DNA from: Albidovulum sp. bin36
Lineage (GTDB): Bacteria; Pseudomonadota; Alphaproteobacteria; Rhodobacterales; Rhodobacteraceae
Reading direction: 5' to 3'
NCBI GenBank assembly: GCA_002238565.1
Contig: MPMP01000037.1
Span: 1 to 47,100, forward strand
Length of the DNA: 47,100 nt
Shown here one piece after another: positions 33,421 through 43,175 of the stretch. A model generated the notes under the pieces. The model searched no databases, was not told the origin of the DNA, and saw nothing but the letters and a program-made list of their open reading frames with translations. How positions within the stretch are numbered: the stretch's first letter is position 1; the number at the start of each line of letters is the position of its first letter. A program made the position numbers and the translations under genes.

Positions 33421-34166
33421 CGGAGTGGCCGGACGGCTTCGCGCTCCGCACGCTCGACAGCGTGGACAGCACGAATAGCGAGGCGGAGCGACTCAAGGAC
33501 GCGCTGACGTGCCCGACGTGGATATTCGCCCGCATGCAGACGGCCGGGCGCGGCAGGCGAAATCGCTCCTGGCGATCGCTGCAGGGAAACCTGTTCGCGA
33601 CGCTGGCCATGAAGGTCGGCGATTCGCCCGGCCAGATAGCGCTTCGATCCTTTGTTTCGGCGCTGGCTCTCAGGGATGCCAGCGTCGCGCTGTCCGGGGG
33701 ACTCGGCTCGTTTTCGATAAAGTGGCCCAACGACCTTCTGGCCGGCACCCGCAAGTACGCCGGGATACTGCTCGAATGCGATTCCTGCGGAGACGGGCAA
33801 TTCCAGGCGCGTATCGGCTTCGGGGTCAACGTGGCCGCCGCGCCCGGCGACATCGCCGCTCCCGGAGGCTCCGGCGGGGCGACCAGCTTTCTCGAGGCGA
33901 CGGGAATTCGCGTTCGCCCCGAAGCCTTCCTCCAGGAGCTTGCGTCGGCCTACGCCGGCAGGGAATTGCAGTTCCGGGAGGCGGGATTCGAATCGATCCG
34001 GCTGGATTGGCTCAGCCATGCGGCGAAGCTGGGCGAAACAGTCGGCGTGACTCTGCCCTCCGAATCCTTCCGCGGAATCTTTCGAAGCATCGACCGGGCC
34101 GGCCGGGCGATAGTCGACGCAGCCCACGGGCGCCGACTCGTCGCGGCCGCCGACATGTATTTCTAA
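33417..34166 (+). CDS. birA: Biotin-[acetyl-CoA-carboxylase] ligase
   Basis: 249 residues without the N-terminal repressor helix-turn-helix, so a class I biotin protein ligase that activates biotin with ATP and attaches it to the carboxyl-carrier protein. Active-site motifs are [13 protein letters not shown] (biotinyl-AMP loop), [21 protein letters not shown] (catalytic Lys and substrate-binding strand) in two halves, and a small C-terminal SH3-like domain ([18 protein letters not shown]). It is coupled to nuoN by an ATGA overlap, the usual alphaproteobacterial order. Confidence 0.93.
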   Translation: MTEWPDGFALRTLDSVDSTNSEAERLKDALTCPTWIFARMQTAGRGRRNRSWRSLQGNLFATLAMKVGDSPGQIALRSFVSALALRDASVALSGGLGSFSIKWPNDLLAGTRKYAGILLECDSCGDGQFQARIGFGVNVAAAPGDIAAPGGSGGATSFLEATGIRVRPEAFLQELASAYAGRELQFREAGFESIRLDWLSHAAKLGETVGVTLPSESFRGIFRSIDRAGRAIVDAAHGRRLVAAADMYF

Positions 34167-34179
34167 AAGGGAATCCGGC

Positions 34180-34947
34180 ATGCTTCTGGCAATCGACGCT
34201 GGCAATACCAATACGGTCTTCGCCGTCCTCGAGGAGCGCGAAATTATCTGCAAGTGGCGCTGCGCGACCGACAGCGACAGGACCGGAGACGAGTATTTCG
34301 TCTGGCTTTCGGCTCTGTTCGGCAGGCCGGGGATTCGGGCCGAGATACGGCATGTCGTCGTCGCTTGCGTCGTTCCCCGGGTCCTGTTCAATCTTAAGCA
34401 GCTGTGCGAGCGCTACTTCAATTGCAGTCCGCTGGTCGTGGGCGCGCCGCAATGCCGGCTGCCCGTGCCGGCGAGAGTGGACGAGGGCACCAATGTCGGA
34501 GCCGACCGCCTGGTCAATACCGCCGCGGCTTTCGATCTATACGGCGGGAACCTGATCGTCGTCGATTTCGGCACGGCGACGACATTCGACGTCGTGGACC
34601 GCGACGGATCCTACGTCGGAGGCGCGATCGCGCCGGGCATAGACCTTTCGCTGAAAGCCCTCCACGACGCCGCAGCGGCATTGCCTCACGTCGATATCGC
34701 GCGCCCCGAAAGAGTCATTGGCACGAATACCCAAGATTGCATGCATTCGGGCATCTACTGGGGGTACGTCGGGCTGATCCAGGGAATATGCGAACGGATT
34801 CAGGCCGAACGGATTCAGGCCATGAAGGTAATCGGAACAGGAGGGCTCGCTAGCTTTTTCGCAAAGCAGGACGGCCTTTTCGACCACGTAAACACGGATT
34901 TGACGATTCACGGCCTCGAGGTCGTCCTCAGGGCAAACAGGAGTTGA
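34180..34947 (+). CDS. coaX: Type III pantothenate kinase
   Basis: 255 residues of the ASKHA fold: phosphate-1 motif LLAIDAGNTNTVFAVLE, phosphate-2 motif VVDFGTATTFDVVDRDGS, and a substrate loop with GGAIAPGIDLSLKALHDAAA. It carries out the first step of coenzyme A synthesis (pantothenate phosphorylation). The pantothenate-site region ARVDEGTNVGADRLVN is also typical. It lies between birA and rnj. Confidence 0.95.
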   Translation: MLLAIDAGNTNTVFAVLEEREIICKWRCATDSDRTGDEYFVWLSALFGRPGIRAEIRHVVVACVVPRVLFNLKQLCERYFNCSPLVVGAPQCRLPVPARVDEGTNVGADRLVNTAAAFDLYGGNLIVVDFGTATTFDVVDRDGSYVGGAIAPGIDLSLKALHDAAAALPHVDIARPERVIGTNTQDCMHSGIYWGYVGLIQGICERIQAERIQAMKVIGTGGLASFFAKQDGLFDHVNTDLTIHGLEVVLRANRS

Positions 34948-34952
34948 ACAGC

Positions 34953-36611
34953 TTGGCAAACGAACGGCTTTTCTATCTGCCGCTGGGCGGAGCGGGCGAA
35001 ATAGGCATGAACGCGTATGTCTACGGATACGGACCCAAGGGACGCGAAAGGCTGATTCTGGTCGATGCCGGCGTTACCTTTCCCGATGCGGCGGCAACGC
35101 CCGGCGTCGACCTCATCGTTCCGGACTTTTCTTGGCTCGTCCAGCGTTCGAAGCGCGTGGAGGGAATTTTTATTTCGCATGCGCACGAGGACCACCTGGG
35201 CGCGATCGGAATAATCTGCAGCAAGATTGACGCTCCGGTCTACGCAAGGCCGTTCACCGCTTCGATCGCTTCCAGAAAGCTGGAGGAATTCGGCGTGTCG
35301 CCAAGCGCGCTGCGCGTGGTTTCGCCCGGTTCCGCCGAAACGAAAGCCGGCCCGTTCAGCGTTACTTTCCTGAAAGCCGCCCATTCGGTTCCCGAAGCCT
35401 CGGGGCTGCTTTTGAAAACTCCGGGAGGAGCGATTCTGCATACGGGGGATTTCAAGTTCGATGAATCGCCGGTAATCGGCGAATCGATGACGGCGGAAAC
35501 CTGGAAGAGCTCGGCGGGAACCGGGCTCAAGGCTCTGGTCTGCGATTCGACCAATTCCCTGCAAAGCCGAAAGGGGCGCTCGGAAGCATCCGTCGGCCCG
35601 GAAATCCAGAAGCTGATCGACCGGGCGACGGGCATGGTCGTCGCCACGACGTTCGCCTCGAACGTCGCGCGGATCAAGCAGATTGCCGAAGCGGGGCGCA
35701 GGGCGGACCGGGAAGTCGTTCTTCTCGGCAGGGCGTTGCACAGGATGCTGAACGCGGCATTGGAGTCCGGAGTGATTTCCGGCTTTCCGCGAACAATCGA
35801 CTCGTATGAAGCCGCCAAGCTTTCCAGAAAGAACGTCCTGGTGATCGCTACGGGGAGCCAAGGCGAGCCTCGAGCCGCGACGATGCAGCTGGCGGTCGGC
35901 AAGTTTCACGGGATCGAGGTGGAAAGCGGCGACATTTTGCTCTATTCGTCCAAGACGATACCCGGAAACGAGAAGGCCGTGCTGCGCGTAATCAACCTGA
36001 TGGCGAGAAAGGGCGTCGAGGTAATCGACGACAGCGCAGAAATCTACCACGTTTCAGGGCACCCGAACGAACCCGATCTCGAAGACCTCCATCGCGCGCT
36101 GAATCCGGAATGCGTCATTCCGATGCACGGCGAGCACCGCCACATGCTTGCCCACGCGAAGCTGGCGAATCGATCGGGAATAAATTCTCTGGTCGCCGAA
36201 AACGGCTGTCTTGTCGAATTCCGGAAGCGGGGCCCGATTATAGCCGAAGAAGTCGAAACCGGGCGCGCCTACTTGGACGGATTCGAATTGGTCGAGCCGG
36301 GCGATTCCGTTGTTGGGGATCGGCGGCGAATCGCGCAGAACGGTTACGTCAGCGTCGTATTGACCGGACGCGGCCGAAAGCGAGTTCGATTCGATGCGGC
36401 GGTTGCGACGGTCGGATTGCCCGCGAAGGATGCCGAGGAACTAGAATTGCATCTGGAGGAGATAGCCCTCTCGGAAGTTGGCGACAAGCTGCCGGCGCCA
36501 TTGAATGCGGACGAGATCAAATCGGCTGCGTCGCGCGCCGTTCGGCGGGAAGTATCGGAGATATTCGGTAAAAAGCCCGTCGTGGCGGTCAAGATCGTTT
36601 ACAGGGACTAG
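34953..36611 (+). CDS. rnj: Ribonuclease J
   Basis: A metallo-beta-lactamase/beta-CASP ribonuclease with endo- and 5'-exonuclease activity. Motifs: YLPLGGAGEIGMNAYVYGYG, the metal-binding FISHAHEDHLGAIG (HxHxDH), LHTGDFKFDE, the beta-CASP block YHVSGHPNEPDLEDLHRALN, and IPMHGEHRHMLAHA. I prefer the TTG at 34953 as start (AGGAG nine bases upstream, giving MANERLFYLPLGG); an in-frame TTG at 34944 overlaps coaX but is too close to the ribosome-binding site. The product has 552 residues, as usual for alphaproteobacterial RNase J. Confidence 0.95.
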   Translation: MANERLFYLPLGGAGEIGMNAYVYGYGPKGRERLILVDAGVTFPDAAATPGVDLIVPDFSWLVQRSKRVEGIFISHAHEDHLGAIGIICSKIDAPVYARPFTASIASRKLEEFGVSPSALRVVSPGSAETKAGPFSVTFLKAAHSVPEASGLLLKTPGGAILHTGDFKFDESPVIGESMTAETWKSSAGTGLKALVCDSTNSLQSRKGRSEASVGPEIQKLIDRATGMVVATTFASNVARIKQIAEAGRRADREVVLLGRALHRMLNAALESGVISGFPRTIDSYEAAKLSRKNVLVIATGSQGEPRAATMQLAVGKFHGIEVESGDILLYSSKTIPGNEKAVLRVINLMARKGVEVIDDSAEIYHVSGHPNEPDLEDLHRALNPECVIPMHGEHRHMLAHAKLANRSGINSLVAENGCLVEFRKRGPIIAEEVETGRAYLDGFELVEPGDSVVGDRRRIAQNGYVSVVLTGRGRKRVRFDAAVATVGLPAKDAEELELHLEEIALSEVGDKLPAPLNADEIKSAASRAVRREVSEIFGKKPVVAVKIVYRD

Positions 36612-36705
36612 GTCCGGCGCGCCGGAAGTGACCGAGGAGCACAATATCGACTGCATTTGCCGGCGGCGAAGCGCACGCGCGCCGAATTTGGCCTGCCGGC
36701 CTTAA

Positions 36706-37605
36706 GTGCGGATAGATCGTCAGTCCGACCGGACTCTCGGCGCGATCGTCGTTCTGTCATCCGGCATCTGGGGCCTCTACTGGCTTCCGCTGCGCGTGAC
36801 CGAAGCCAACGGGGTATCGAACGCTTGGAGCATAGCGCTTTTCAACGCGTGCCCGATCCTGGTGATGCTTCCGTACCTGGTATTCTTCCGCAAACCTCAG
36901 TTCGAATCGCTGCGGGAAATTGCGCTTGTCGGAACATTCACGGGCACGGGAATGAGCTTTTACGCTTTCGGCCTCGTCGAGTCCGAAGTCGTGCGCGCGA
37001 CAATGCTATTCTACCTGACGCCTGTCTGGTCGACAGTGATCGGGTATTTCTGGCTTGGCGAAAGATTCGCTCCGGGCCGAATCGCTGCGATCGCAATTGG
37101 ATTGACAGGCCTATTTCTGCTACTTTCGGGCCTGGGCCCGGAATCGGCCCCCCTCAACGTCGGAGATCTTTTTGCTTTTATGTCCGGCATTGCGTGGGGT
37201 TTCGGCGCGGCGGGCCTGAAAAAATGGCCGAATCTTCCGGTCGCCGCCACGGCGTCGATGCAGTTCGCGGTCGCGACAGCGGTTGCCGCGGTCGCGGGCG
37301 TCGCGTTTTTTTCAGACCCGTTCCCGACATCGAATGCGCTCTTGAATTCGCTTCCCGTGGCCTTCGCGCCATCGGTCCTTTTGCTGCTTCCATCGGTCCT
37401 GATCCTATTCAGGATTTCAAGGCTGCTGTTTCCCGGGCGCGTTGGAATTCTTATGATGTCGGAAGCGCTCGTAGCGGTCTTGAGCGCGTGGATACTGATT
37501 CCCGAGGAGAAACTTACCGCATGGCAATGGGCCGGCGCGGCGGCGATTATTTCCGCGGGCCTAGTTGAACTTCTTTGGGGGAACGAGCGCAGGCCTATTC
37601 GATGA
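36706..37605 (+). CDS. EamA/DMT-family membrane transporter
   Basis: 299 residues from a GTG start with about ten membrane helices in two repeats of five, the drug/metabolite transporter plan: GAIVVLSSGIWGLYWLPLRV opens the first half, YLTPVWSTVIGYFWLGERF ends it, and LLMM-like ILMMSEALVAVLSAWILIPEE closes the second (given here in part as ALVAVLSAWILIPEE). Substrate unknown. It follows rnj by 94 bases and is convergent with the helicase gene; the gap from 37606 to 37872 holds no gene. Confidence 0.88.
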   Translation: MRIDRQSDRTLGAIVVLSSGIWGLYWLPLRVTEANGVSNAWSIALFNACPILVMLPYLVFFRKPQFESLREIALVGTFTGTGMSFYAFGLVESEVVRATMLFYLTPVWSTVIGYFWLGERFAPGRIAAIAIGLTGLFLLLSGLGPESAPLNVGDLFAFMSGIAWGFGAAGLKKWPNLPVAATASMQFAVATAVAAVAGVAFFSDPFPTSNALLNSLPVAFAPSVLLLLPSVLILFRISRLLFPGRVGILMMSEALVAVLSAWILIPEEKLTAWQWAGAAAIISAGLVELLWGNERRPIR

Positions 37606-37872
37606 TTCCGCATCCGCAAAGCCGAGCCATTCGAGATTTCGAATAGCGCAGAAACCGATTCGACGGGAACCGCGGCGGCGAAATGAGCGTCGCGCCAAGC
37701 CAGCGCGCTATTCGGTTTGCCTGCGCGCCAAGCCCCGGATCGCGCCCGCTTGAAACTTCCCAGGGAAAACTTCGTATCGCGGCGCTAAAGTTCGAGCCGT
37801 TGCAGCAGCTTGCCGAACCGGGCGAATCGCGCAGAGGCCGCCTCTCCGCGCAATTCCGGCTAATGAATATCG

Positions 37873-39258
37873 CTACTGAATGCTTCTTAATAGGAAAGCG
37901 GGAACGTGGCTTCCCATGCCGACAACGGCCTCGTCCCTGGCCGGTTCCCTTGCGGCCGCGGGACGCCTGTCCACTTTCTTCGGCTTTTTCGAGGCGACTC
38001 CGGCGGGCTTTTTGCTTGCGCGCGCGATTTTGCCTTCCGCGGCGCCCGAAGGGCCTTCGACTCGAGCATCTTCGCGGCCGGCGCTGCCGCCGCTCGCGGG
38101 CCGCATGGACGGATTCTTTATTTCTTCGCGCGGCAGCTCGATGCCGACAAGGTCTTCAATCGCATCGATAAGCTTCCCATCGCCCGGCGTCGCGATCGAC
38201 AGCGCGAAACCGCTTCGGCCGGCTCGACCCGTGCGACCGGTTCGGTGAACGTAATCCTCGGCGCGAGTCGGAACATCGAAATTAAAGACATGGCTTACGG
38301 TGGGAATGTCCAACCCTCGCGCGGCGACATCGGACGCAATCAAGTATCGGATGCGTCCCTCGCGAAATTTTCCAAGAACGTTGGTTCTTATCGACTGGTC
38401 CAGGTCGCCGTGGATCGCACCGCAATCGATCCCGTGCTTGGACATCGATTTCAGAAGGATATCGACATCGTTCTTTCGATTGCAGAATATGATCGCGTTT
38501 TCGACCTTGCCGTCGAGTTCCTCAAGTAGATTGCGCAGAATCGCGCGCTTCTCCTTGAATGCCGAAATCTTGCGAGTCGGCTTGAACTGCTTGACCTCAT
38601 GGCTGATTTTGTCGACCGTCGATGCAGGCGGCGCCACCTCGACGCGAACGGGGTTCGAAAGGAATTCGCCCGTTATCCTTTCGATTTCAGGCGCCATTGT
38701 CGCGGAAAAGAAAAGCGTTTGGCGGGTAAACGGCGTTAGCTTGAAGATTCTCTCGATATCGGGGATGAATCCCATGTCGAGCATCCTGTCCGCCTCGTCG
38801 ACGACCATGATCTGAACGCCGGAAAGAAGGAGCTTTCCTCTTTCGAAATGATCGAGAAGCCGTCCGGGCGTCGCGATGAGAACGTCGACGCCGTTTTCAA
38901 TTCTTGCGAGCTGCTCCTTGAAGGAAACGCCGCCGATTAGCAGAGCCATCGACAGCTTGGTATTGAAGGAGTGCAGCGTAAAATTTTCGGCGACCTGAGC
39001 CGCGAGTTCCCGGGTCGGCGCGAGAACGACCGATCGAGGAAGCCTGGCGCGCGCGCGCCCCTTGCTCAGAAGCGCAACCATGGGAAGCGTAAAGGACGCC
39101 GTCTTGCCAGTCCCAGTTTGCGCGATTCCGATTATGTCGCGCCCTTCGAGCGCACACGGTATAGCCTGGGCTTGAATTGGGGTCGGGTCGCCGTAGCCTG
39201 CGGATTCGACGGCTGATAGAGTTTCCGTCGGCAGGCCGAGTTCTGCGAATGTGGTCAT
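37873..39258 (-). CDS. rhlE: DEAD-box ATP-dependent RNA helicase (RhlE-like)
   Basis: 461 residues with the complete DEAD-box set: Q-motif FAELGLP...PTPIQAQAIP, motif I AQTGTGKTASF (46-56), PTREL (81-85), TPGRLLDH (130-137), DEAD in VVDEADRMLDMGF (152-164), SAT (185-187), then the second RecA domain with ARGLDIPTVSHVFNFD and HRTGRTGRAGR. A basic, low-complexity tail of about 80 residues (KKPAGVASKKPKKVDRRP) may bind RNA. It probably acts in ribosome assembly or RNA turnover. It is a single gene, and its promoter should lie right of 39258. Confidence 0.93.
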   Translation of the reverse strand: MTTFAELGLPTETLSAVESAGYGDPTPIQAQAIPCALEGRDIIGIAQTGTGKTASFTLPMVALLSKGRARARLPRSVVLAPTRELAAQVAENFTLHSFNTKLSMALLIGGVSFKEQLARIENGVDVLIATPGRLLDHFERGKLLLSGVQIMVVDEADRMLDMGFIPDIERIFKLTPFTRQTLFFSATMAPEIERITGEFLSNPVRVEVAPPASTVDKISHEVKQFKPTRKISAFKEKRAILRNLLEELDGKVENAIIFCNRKNDVDILLKSMSKHGIDCGAIHGDLDQSIRTNVLGKFREGRIRYLIASDVAARGLDIPTVSHVFNFDVPTRAEDYVHRTGRTGRAGRSGFALSIATPGDGKLIDAIEDLVGIELPREEIKNPSMRPASGGSAGREDARVEGPSGAAEGKIARASKKPAGVASKKPKKVDRRPAAAREPARDEAVVGMGSHVPAFLLRSIQ

Positions 39259-39863
39259 ACGAGCTATTTAGCAGCGACTTTCATTGGATATGCTCCAGAA
39301 GGATTTTCTGCGAGTTCTGCCGTCCCTATACTCCATACGCGAACCGGAAATCAATAGCTTTGGAATGCCGATCGCGTATTTCGAACAATGTGTCGCAGAT
39401 TGTCGATGCCGGCGCTTGCTTCGGACAAGAATCTCTATGGGCGACGGGCCTTTGCGGCAACTAGAGAATCCTCCCTCGCATCGGCATTTTTGTGCCGTCG
39501 GAAATTAATTCGAGTCCCGGATGCGACAATAATTCGAGACCTGAGGAATTTTCTCGCGAGCTAGGAAGCTTCGCGAATGCCCCTTTCGCCTCAACGCGGC
39601 ATTCCGCCTTTTGCCCAAGTCCGCTAGCTGGCGGGAGGGAGCGGCATTCCATGACGGAGGTTGCGATTTTCGCGCCATGGCCGAGGTCCCGTTCCGCGCA
39701 ATTGCACTTCATTGCTCTGCGGCAAGTTCGAGAAGATTTTTCTTCCCGTAATCCTTTAAGCGACAAGGCATTTTCAGCGCCGCCGCGGCAGCGGACCGGA
39801 ATTTACTCTAGCGGCTGCACCTCCAACGCCGACTTTTTCGTTCGCGCACCCGGCGATCCGAAG
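39259..39863. other. Intergenic region between rhlE and the ATPase array
   Basis: About 600 bases with no supported gene. It is less GC-rich than its neighbours, and frames such as 39284-39508 and 39492-40028 lack recognisable features. It marks the boundary between core and accessory DNA and should include the rhlE promoter near its left edge. Confidence 0.45.
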
Positions 39864-41147
39864 TCAGAAGAGGGATGGGGAACCCTCCGGCAAATCAGGC
39901 TTAGGCGGAGGAGTCGGTCCCCGGCGCAGGATTCGTTCCCCCGCATCGATCAGAAAACTGCGGAAACTTGGAATCGGGCAGTGGAAGCGGCCATCCGCGC
40001 CTTCGTGAAGTGCGCCCTGGTGGACTAGGCGGCGGAAGAACGCCTCGGGCGTCGTCGAGTCCGGAAGCCTGAAGCCAGGCGCGTCGGCGGCGTTCGCCTC
40101 GATCAGCCCGACGACATCGCTCCATGGCATGTCATCGCGAAGATCCCGCATCACCGCCGCGACTAGGCGGTCGGTCGCCTTCAACTCCGGGCTCTGCTGG
40201 GCGCGGTAGTAGCGCAGGCGGCTCTCCGCCGCCTCCTTCGCGGCGGCGCTCCACGAGATGCGCCCGAGATCTCCGTCGGCGGCTAGCGCCTCTTCGCCAA
40301 GGGCCTGCAGCGCAAAGTGCAGATGCCGGGGCCAGCCCTCGGCGCCGGCGGCGAGTTCCGCAAGATAGGGCTCGCTCCCGTCGGCCCTGAGGCCGAAGCG
40401 CCTGCAGAATCCGCGCATGAGCTCGTCGGTCTCCTCGACCGACAGGCGCCCGACCTCGTATAGCTTCAGCCCGCGCGTCAGACCCATCTTCTGCGCGCGG
40501 TCCTGCGTGTCGCCGAGCCCGGCCAGGACCAGCGTCAGCGGCAGCCCGCTAGTGGCGTTGTGAATCGACCGAAGGAAAATGGCTGTCGGCATCGTCTCGC
40601 CGGCAGGCAGGTTCTGCGCTTCGTCGACGGCGGCGATCAACGGAGCGTTCCATGCCGTCGCAGGCATCGCTCTGGCCAGCTCGATCAGGTTGTCCGGCGG
40701 CTTTGCGCCGGATCGCGCCAGTTCCAGGGAAAGGCCGAAGGCTCCGACCGCGGAAATCCGATGGTGGATCCTTCCGGCGCGCTTGGACCATTCGTCGTGA
40801 TTCATCCCGCCCGCTGCGGACACCGCCGCGAGCGCCGAGGGCAGATCCGAGGTCAACCATTCGCTGGAGAGAACCAAAACGCGGGGAGATCCCGGCGCTG
40901 CCGCCCTGTGGCTTCGGAATTCCATCTCGGCGAGGATCGAACTTTTACCGGCACCGGGCGCGCCTTGGAGGATGCGGGTGATACCAGGCTTCCCTTGCTT
41001 CGATTCGCCGGGTTTCCACGCGCGCCGGGCCGCCGCCTCGATATCCGCGATGGCCTCCGTCCTGCCGACGAAGACCGGAGGCGGCGACTTTTCGCCGGCG
41101 GCGACAAAGTCCCGGAGTCCGTCGCCATCGAATAGTGCCATCGCCAC
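39864..41147 (-). CDS. AAA-type ATPase, array copy A
   Basis: 427 residues. After a conserved N-terminal segment (LFDGDGLRDFVAAGEK and VFVGRTEAIADIE) comes Walker A GAPGAGKSS (62-70), a variable stretch (about 75-165), Walker B APLIAAVDEAQNLP (168-181), sensor 1 LTLVLAGLGDTQ (204-215), then YEVGRLSVEETDELM, a helical lid, and a C-terminal winged-helix-like part ending in FHCPIPSFRSFLIDAG. The architecture is that of small AAA/STAND-type or TniB/ExeA-type ATPases; I do not know a function for it. Copy A ends in PEGSPSLF. It is downstream of the ssb fragment at 41348-41476. Confidence 0.8.
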   Translation of the reverse strand: MAMALFDGDGLRDFVAAGEKSPPPVFVGRTEAIADIEAAARRAWKPGESKQGKPGITRILQGAPGAGKSSILAEMEFRSHRAAAPGSPRVLVLSSEWLTSDLPSALAAVSAAGGMNHDEWSKRAGRIHHRISAVGAFGLSLELARSGAKPPDNLIELARAMPATAWNAPLIAAVDEAQNLPAGETMPTAIFLRSIHNATSGLPLTLVLAGLGDTQDRAQKMGLTRGLKLYEVGRLSVEETDELMRGFCRRFGLRADGSEPYLAELAAGAEGWPRHLHFALQALGEEALAADGDLGRISWSAAAKEAAESRLRYYRAQQSPELKATDRLVAAVMRDLRDDMPWSDVVGLIEANAADAPGFRLPDSTTPEAFFRRLVHQGALHEGADGRFHCPIPSFRSFLIDAGERILRRGPTPPPKPDLPEGSPSLF

Positions 41148-41347
41148 GTTCGTTCTCGTTTTCTGCGGTGCGCCGCGATTTTAGCGCCGGCGCGCCCTTC
41201 CGTCCAATGAAACCGGAAAGCCGGCGCCGGACGCTGTCGTCGAGGTCGCCTGCGTTCGTCGCCATAGTCGCTTGGCGGCAGTTCTGAGTCGAGAGGATCG
41301 TCGCGAATTGCCAAGAGCCGGAAATTATTCCGAAACCGTTTTGGCGC

Positions 41348-41476
41348 CATTTTCGCGGAATATCGCTCGCCGCCCGTCTTATCGGTCCATTGCCCGGCTT
41401 CGAGCCGACCTTCCAAATAGCCGGAGCATACTTTGCGCAGGTAATTTTCGGCAACTCGGACCGGTGATTCGCTGAA
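41348..41476 (-). pseudogene. ssb 3' fragment upstream of ATPase copy A
   Basis: In one frame the minus strand reads FSESPVRVAENYLRKV, then YLEGRLEAGQWTDKTGGERY, matching the second half of the OB fold of single-stranded DNA-binding proteins (compare KVAEQYLKKGSKVYIEG and RKWTDQSGQEKYTTE in true SSBs). The N-terminal half and the start codon are absent, and no acidic SSB tail is visible. The frame continues unbroken back to the TGA of ATPase copy B, so the fragment directly follows the end of that gene. Confidence 0.65.
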
Positions 41477-41497
41477 TCCCGGCGGTTCGCCGCGCCG

Positions 41498-42826
41498 TCA
41501 AAAGGGCGAGGGCGATTCGTCCGGATCCTCAGTCTCGGGCGGGCGCGCGCGACCCGGATCGAAGCCGAGAGCTCTCTTCCCTTCCTCGATCAGAAAACTG
41601 CGGAAGCTTGGAATCGGGCAGTGGAAGCGGCCATCCGCCCCTTCGTGAAGCGCGCCCTGGTGGACTAGGCGGCGGAAGAACGCCTCGGGCGTTGTCGAGT
41701 CCGCAAGCCTGAAGCCGGGCGCGTCGGCGGCGTTCGCCTCGATTAGCCCGACGACAACGCTCAATGGCATGTCATCGCGAAGATCCCGCATCACCGCCGC
41801 GACTAGGCGGTCGGCCGCCTTCATCTCCCGGCTCTGCTGAGCGCGGTAGTAGCGCAGGCGGCTCTCCGCCGCCCGCTTTGCGGCGGTGCTCCACGAAACG
41901 CGCCCGAGATCTCCGTCGGTGGCAAGCGCCTCTTCGCCCAAAGCCTGCAGCGCGAAGTGCAGGTGCCGGGGCCAGCCCTCGGCGCCGGCGGCGAGTTCCG
42001 CAAGAAAGGGCTCGCGCCCGTCGGCCCTGAGGCCGAAGTGACTGCAGAATCCGCGCATGAGCTCGTCGGTCTCCTCGACCGACAGGCGCCCGACCTCGTA
42101 TAGCTTCAGCCCGCGCATAAGTCCCATCTCCTGCGCGCGGTCCTGCGTGTCGCCGAGCCCGGCCAGAACCAGCGTCAGCGGCAGCCGGGTCGTCGCTTCG
42201 TGAATCGTCTGAACGAAGTAGGCCGCCGGAGTGCGGTCTCCCGCCGGCAGTCGCTGCGCCTCGTCGATCGCGACGATCAGCGGGAAATTCCAGGGCGACG
42301 CCTGCGCGGATTCGGGGCCGCTCCAGCCGCTCACCCACTCCGCGAAAGCGTTCATCGTCGGCGCCGGCGCCCCCTTCGCGCGGTCGCGGTCCAGGCCGCC
42401 GTCGAAACCGGATCCCAGGAACTTCAACGCGCCGCCGACGCTCAGCCCGCGCCGGGTTGCTTCGAAAAGCCGTTCCGCCTCCCGAGGATTGACCGCCGAT
42501 GCCAGCGACCCGTAGACGGCGGAGATATCCGCGAAGTCGGCAGAGCTCAGAAGCAGCACGCGCGGCGCTCCCGAGCCGCGAGAAGCGCCGCACCTAGCGG
42601 CCAGCTCGGCGAGGATCGAGCTCTTTCCCGCGCCGGGCGCGCCATGGAGGACGCGAGTGGCGCCAGGCTCGCCTTGATTCGATGCGCCGGGTTTCCATGC
42701 GCGCCGGGCCGCAGCCTCGATATCCGCGATGGCCTCCGTCCTGCCGACGAAGACCGGAGGCGACGACTTTTCGCCGGCGGCGACGAAGTCCCGGAGTCCG
42801 TCGCCATCGAATAATGCCGTCGCCAT
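41498..42826 (-). CDS. AAA-type ATPase, array copy B
   Basis: 442 residues, the best-preserved full-length copy. Walker A GAPGAGKSS is at 62-70, Walker B FPLIVAIDEAQRLP at 181-194, sensor 1 LTLVLAGLGDTQ, then a lid and winged-helix-like C terminus with FHCPIPSFRSFLIEEGKR. The N terminus to residue 74 and everything from Walker B on closely match copy A, while 75-180 differ in both sequence and length (about 14 residues longer). It ends in an acidic, Pro-rich tail DPDESPSPF. An ssb fragment (43022-43154) precedes it. Function unknown; ATP binding is expected from the motifs. Confidence 0.82.
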   Translation of the reverse strand: MATALFDGDGLRDFVAAGEKSSPPVFVGRTEAIADIEAAARRAWKPGASNQGEPGATRVLHGAPGAGKSSILAELAARCGASRGSGAPRVLLLSSADFADISAVYGSLASAVNPREAERLFEATRRGLSVGGALKFLGSGFDGGLDRDRAKGAPAPTMNAFAEWVSGWSGPESAQASPWNFPLIVAIDEAQRLPAGDRTPAAYFVQTIHEATTRLPLTLVLAGLGDTQDRAQEMGLMRGLKLYEVGRLSVEETDELMRGFCSHFGLRADGREPFLAELAAGAEGWPRHLHFALQALGEEALATDGDLGRVSWSTAAKRAAESRLRYYRAQQSREMKAADRLVAAVMRDLRDDMPLSVVVGLIEANAADAPGFRLADSTTPEAFFRRLVHQGALHEGADGRFHCPIPSFRSFLIEEGKRALGFDPGRARPPETEDPDESPSPF

Positions 42827-43021
42827 GTTCGTTCTCCTCTTTCGCCTTGCGCCGCGACTCTAGCGGCGGCTTGCCCTTCCGTCCAACGAATCCGGAAAGC
42901 CGGCGCCGGACGCTATCGTCGAGGTCGCCCGCGCTCGTCGCCATGGCTGCTTGGCGGCAGTTCTGAGTCGAGAGGATCGTCGCGGCTTCACGGCATCGGT
43001 AGTTTGGTCCGGAACGGCCTT

Positions 43022-43154
43022 GTGCCACGTCCGCGGAATATCGCTCGCTGCCCGTCTTATCGGTCCATTACCCGGCTTCGAGCGGACCTTCCATATAGGC
43101 GGAGCATACTTGGCGCAGGTAATTTTCGGCAACTCGGACCGGCGGCTCGCTGAA
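43022..43154 (-). pseudogene. ssb 3' fragment upstream of ATPase copy B
   Basis: The same fragment as at 41348-41476, reading FSEPPVRVAENYLRQV, then YMEGPLEAG followed by a TAA stop (43068-43070) and WTDKTGSERY in the same frame. The internal stop shows that it is not maintained as protein. It follows the TGA of ATPase copy C in the same frame, exactly as the other fragment follows copy B. Confidence 0.65.
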
Positions 43155-43175
43155 TCTCGGCGGTTCGCCGCGCCG

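Noticed and set aside
39284..39508. A 74-codon frame right of rhlE
   Set aside because: It starts inside the likely rhlE promoter region and has no recognisable features.
41476..41498. Programmed stop-codon readthrough joining ATPase copy B to the ssb fragment
   Set aside because: The fragment is in frame after the TGA in both units, but this follows from one duplication event, and the second fragment has its own stop; no sign of a functional fusion.
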